A stretch of 64,000 bases of DNA from Doris montereyensis (taxonomy: Eukaryota > Mollusca > Gastropoda > Nudibranchia > Dorididae), in assembly GCA_037039925.1 (NCBI GenBank), contig JAXRKP010000179.1, positions 207,501-271,500 on the forward strand. The letters run 5' to 3'. The translations under genes and the position numbers were made by a program. Below, in pieces: positions 62,467 through 64,000 of this stretch. The notes beneath the pieces are model-generated. The model made no database searches, was not told the origin of the DNA, and saw nothing but the letters and a program-made list of their open reading frames with translations. How positions within the stretch are numbered: the first letter of the stretch is position 1; the number at the start of each line of letters is the position of its first letter.

Positions 62467-64000
62467 TCTGCCAAATTACATGCAGCCAAAATGTAAGTAT
62501 GATTCATCCTAATGCACAAGTTGTTCATGTAACTGAAGTTTACAACGCTAATTACTAATTACTCCCCTCAAAATGAAACAGCGACGGGCTTGACGTCAGT
62601 CAAAATGCGACAGGTTTTATAAGTTCAATCTTCAATCTGGTACATTCCAAGAATTAATTCTTGTGAATAATGAACTCGATAACCTTTTCTTGCCTCTTCC
62701 AAGTGTGTGTGTGTGTGCGCATTTGTGTGTGTGCATCTAGCTCTATGTTAACTATGTGTACATGTACAGTACACATGACAATACAAATTTTGGCTGTCCT
62801 CGGCTCTGTACCTGAGAAAGATGTTGAGTCGGTTTTACCCATGGAGATGGTGCTCTGTATGACACACTTGTCAACCATTAAAAGTAATAAAAGAATATTC
62901 CTTTGTTGTTGAATTTCTTCACCATCCCACCCGTCTTGAGGGACAGAAGAATGTAACAGATCTAAGGACCTATGAGAGGAGATTTGGGCTGTTGGGTTTT
63001 GCGCTATGCCGATGCCACTCTTTCATTTGGCTGGCCTGGGCCTGAGCAGTGAATGACAAATATGGTCTTCAAACCTTCAGTACTCTTATTCTCATTAAGT
63101 CCTGAGGAAGATATTTTTACCACAAATCGGACAATGCTTGTTTATTGCACTACTGGAGGCAGCAGTTACTTCCTTCACATTGATATCATAACAAAGGCTC
63201 AGTATCATTTTTACGATTGTTTTAGAAACGATACCGGCCTTATCTTATCGGTTGTACCATAAAAGCCGGAAATTTTGTCTAAAGTATAACAAGTTGGTAC
63301 TCATTCTAATCGCCACAAAGTACTTTATCCGAAACATGTGTTTTTGAGGAATTATTGTCAATATTAGCTAAGATCGGCCAAACATTCAGCGCACTTATTA
63401 TAAGAAAAATGCCATCCAGAGATGAGTATAAGAGATCTGGAGCAGTTGAAATCGGGTCGAAATGAAGTATTGATAGCCTCTCAAGATTGTATGATGTTTC
63501 AAAGTATTATATTATTCCTTTAATTGTTTAAATGCGAAAAAACATTCAAATAACGAAAAAATTTGTTAAAAATGCGATTTTCTCAAAATTTTACTTTTAG
63601 ACAGTGATATGCGATCTACTTTTTAAAATTTATTGTCCAATTGCCCCTAAATTTGGTATATACACATCTATAACGCAAATTGTTTTTTCACCCAGTAGCG
63701 ATTTTTGATATTTTCTCAAATTTTTGCAAAAGGAATTTTTTTGTGATTAAATAAAAAAAAATTCATGAAATCAAAACCATTTAATTTATCCACAAAAGCT
63801 ACAGAATGCGGCTAGATATTGAACGGAATAATGTGTGTGCAAAGTTATAGCCAAGTTTGTTCATAACTAAAAAATCATAGTTGAAATGATGTATACCATA
63901 TGATAAAATAAAAATAAAAATATTATTTTCAGCTAATTTAGACATGCTGAATACAATAGTAGTGGTTAAAATTGTCTATATCAAATAATAATATAAAAAC
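62467..64000. other. Intergenic, no gene recognised
   Basis: AT-rich. A short (GT)n at about 62703-62733. Short open frames (62670-62912, 63053-63262) lack recognisable domains. Confidence 0.4.

Noticed and set aside
62670..62912. Open frame with EKDVESVLPMEMVLCMTHL
   Set aside because: Starts in a (GT)n repeat and lacks convincing splice borders or homology I can recognise.

Overview
The window is animal nuclear DNA. It has short conserved exons separated by long AT-rich introns with GT..AG borders, very heavy microsatellite content, tRNA-headed SINEs, LINE remnants and a Ty3/gypsy remnant. The two recognisable host proteins and the repeat types suggest a lophotrochozoan, most likely a mollusc (perhaps a gastropod). 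That is an inference: no species marker was identified.

Layout. (1) 1-850 is a minisatellite made by amplifying part of an interspersed repeat (called family A here). (2) 2537-10095 or 10213, + strand, holds six exons of a tetraspanin related to TSPAN5/14/17/33; the N-terminal exon or exons lie left of the window. (3) About 10.2-29.6 kb has no recognised host gene. It contains the probable tetraspanin 3' UTR, a perfect 40-bp palindrome (12702-12741), an 86-nt foldback (15886-15971), a LINE 3' remnant, an 834-bp element with inverted ends like a MITE (21788-22621), a higher-order compound microsatellite (24.57-25.16 kb), and a 2.4-kb LINE bounded by an 11-bp target duplication (25869-28246). 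(4) 29899-58345, + strand, is a complete 12-exon mitochondrial glutamate dehydrogenase gene. Its upstream region carries an AGGTCA cluster. Its 13-kb intron 3 contains an antisense, broken Ty3/gypsy element (45.8-48.6 kb) and most of the large pyrimidine tracts. (5) 58.35-64 kb is 3' UTR plus a cluster of SINE and LINE remnants, several in inverted orientation.

The two genes have no evident functional link. The tetraspanin is a membrane scaffold. GDH converts glutamate to 2-oxoglutarate in mitochondria.

The strongest technical signal is that both otherwise well-conserved genes carry isolated one-base indels: four in GDH and one in the tetraspanin, over about 2.3 kb of coding sequence. There are no substitution stops and all splice sites used are intact. 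The simplest reading is residual indel error from long-read assembly, although recent pseudogenisation is not formally excluded. No new enzymatic or defence system is visible. The most interesting structures are the palindrome, the foldback, the MITE candidate, LINE 5' monomers, SINE-derived minisatellites, and the loss of two EC2 cysteine positions in the tetraspanin.
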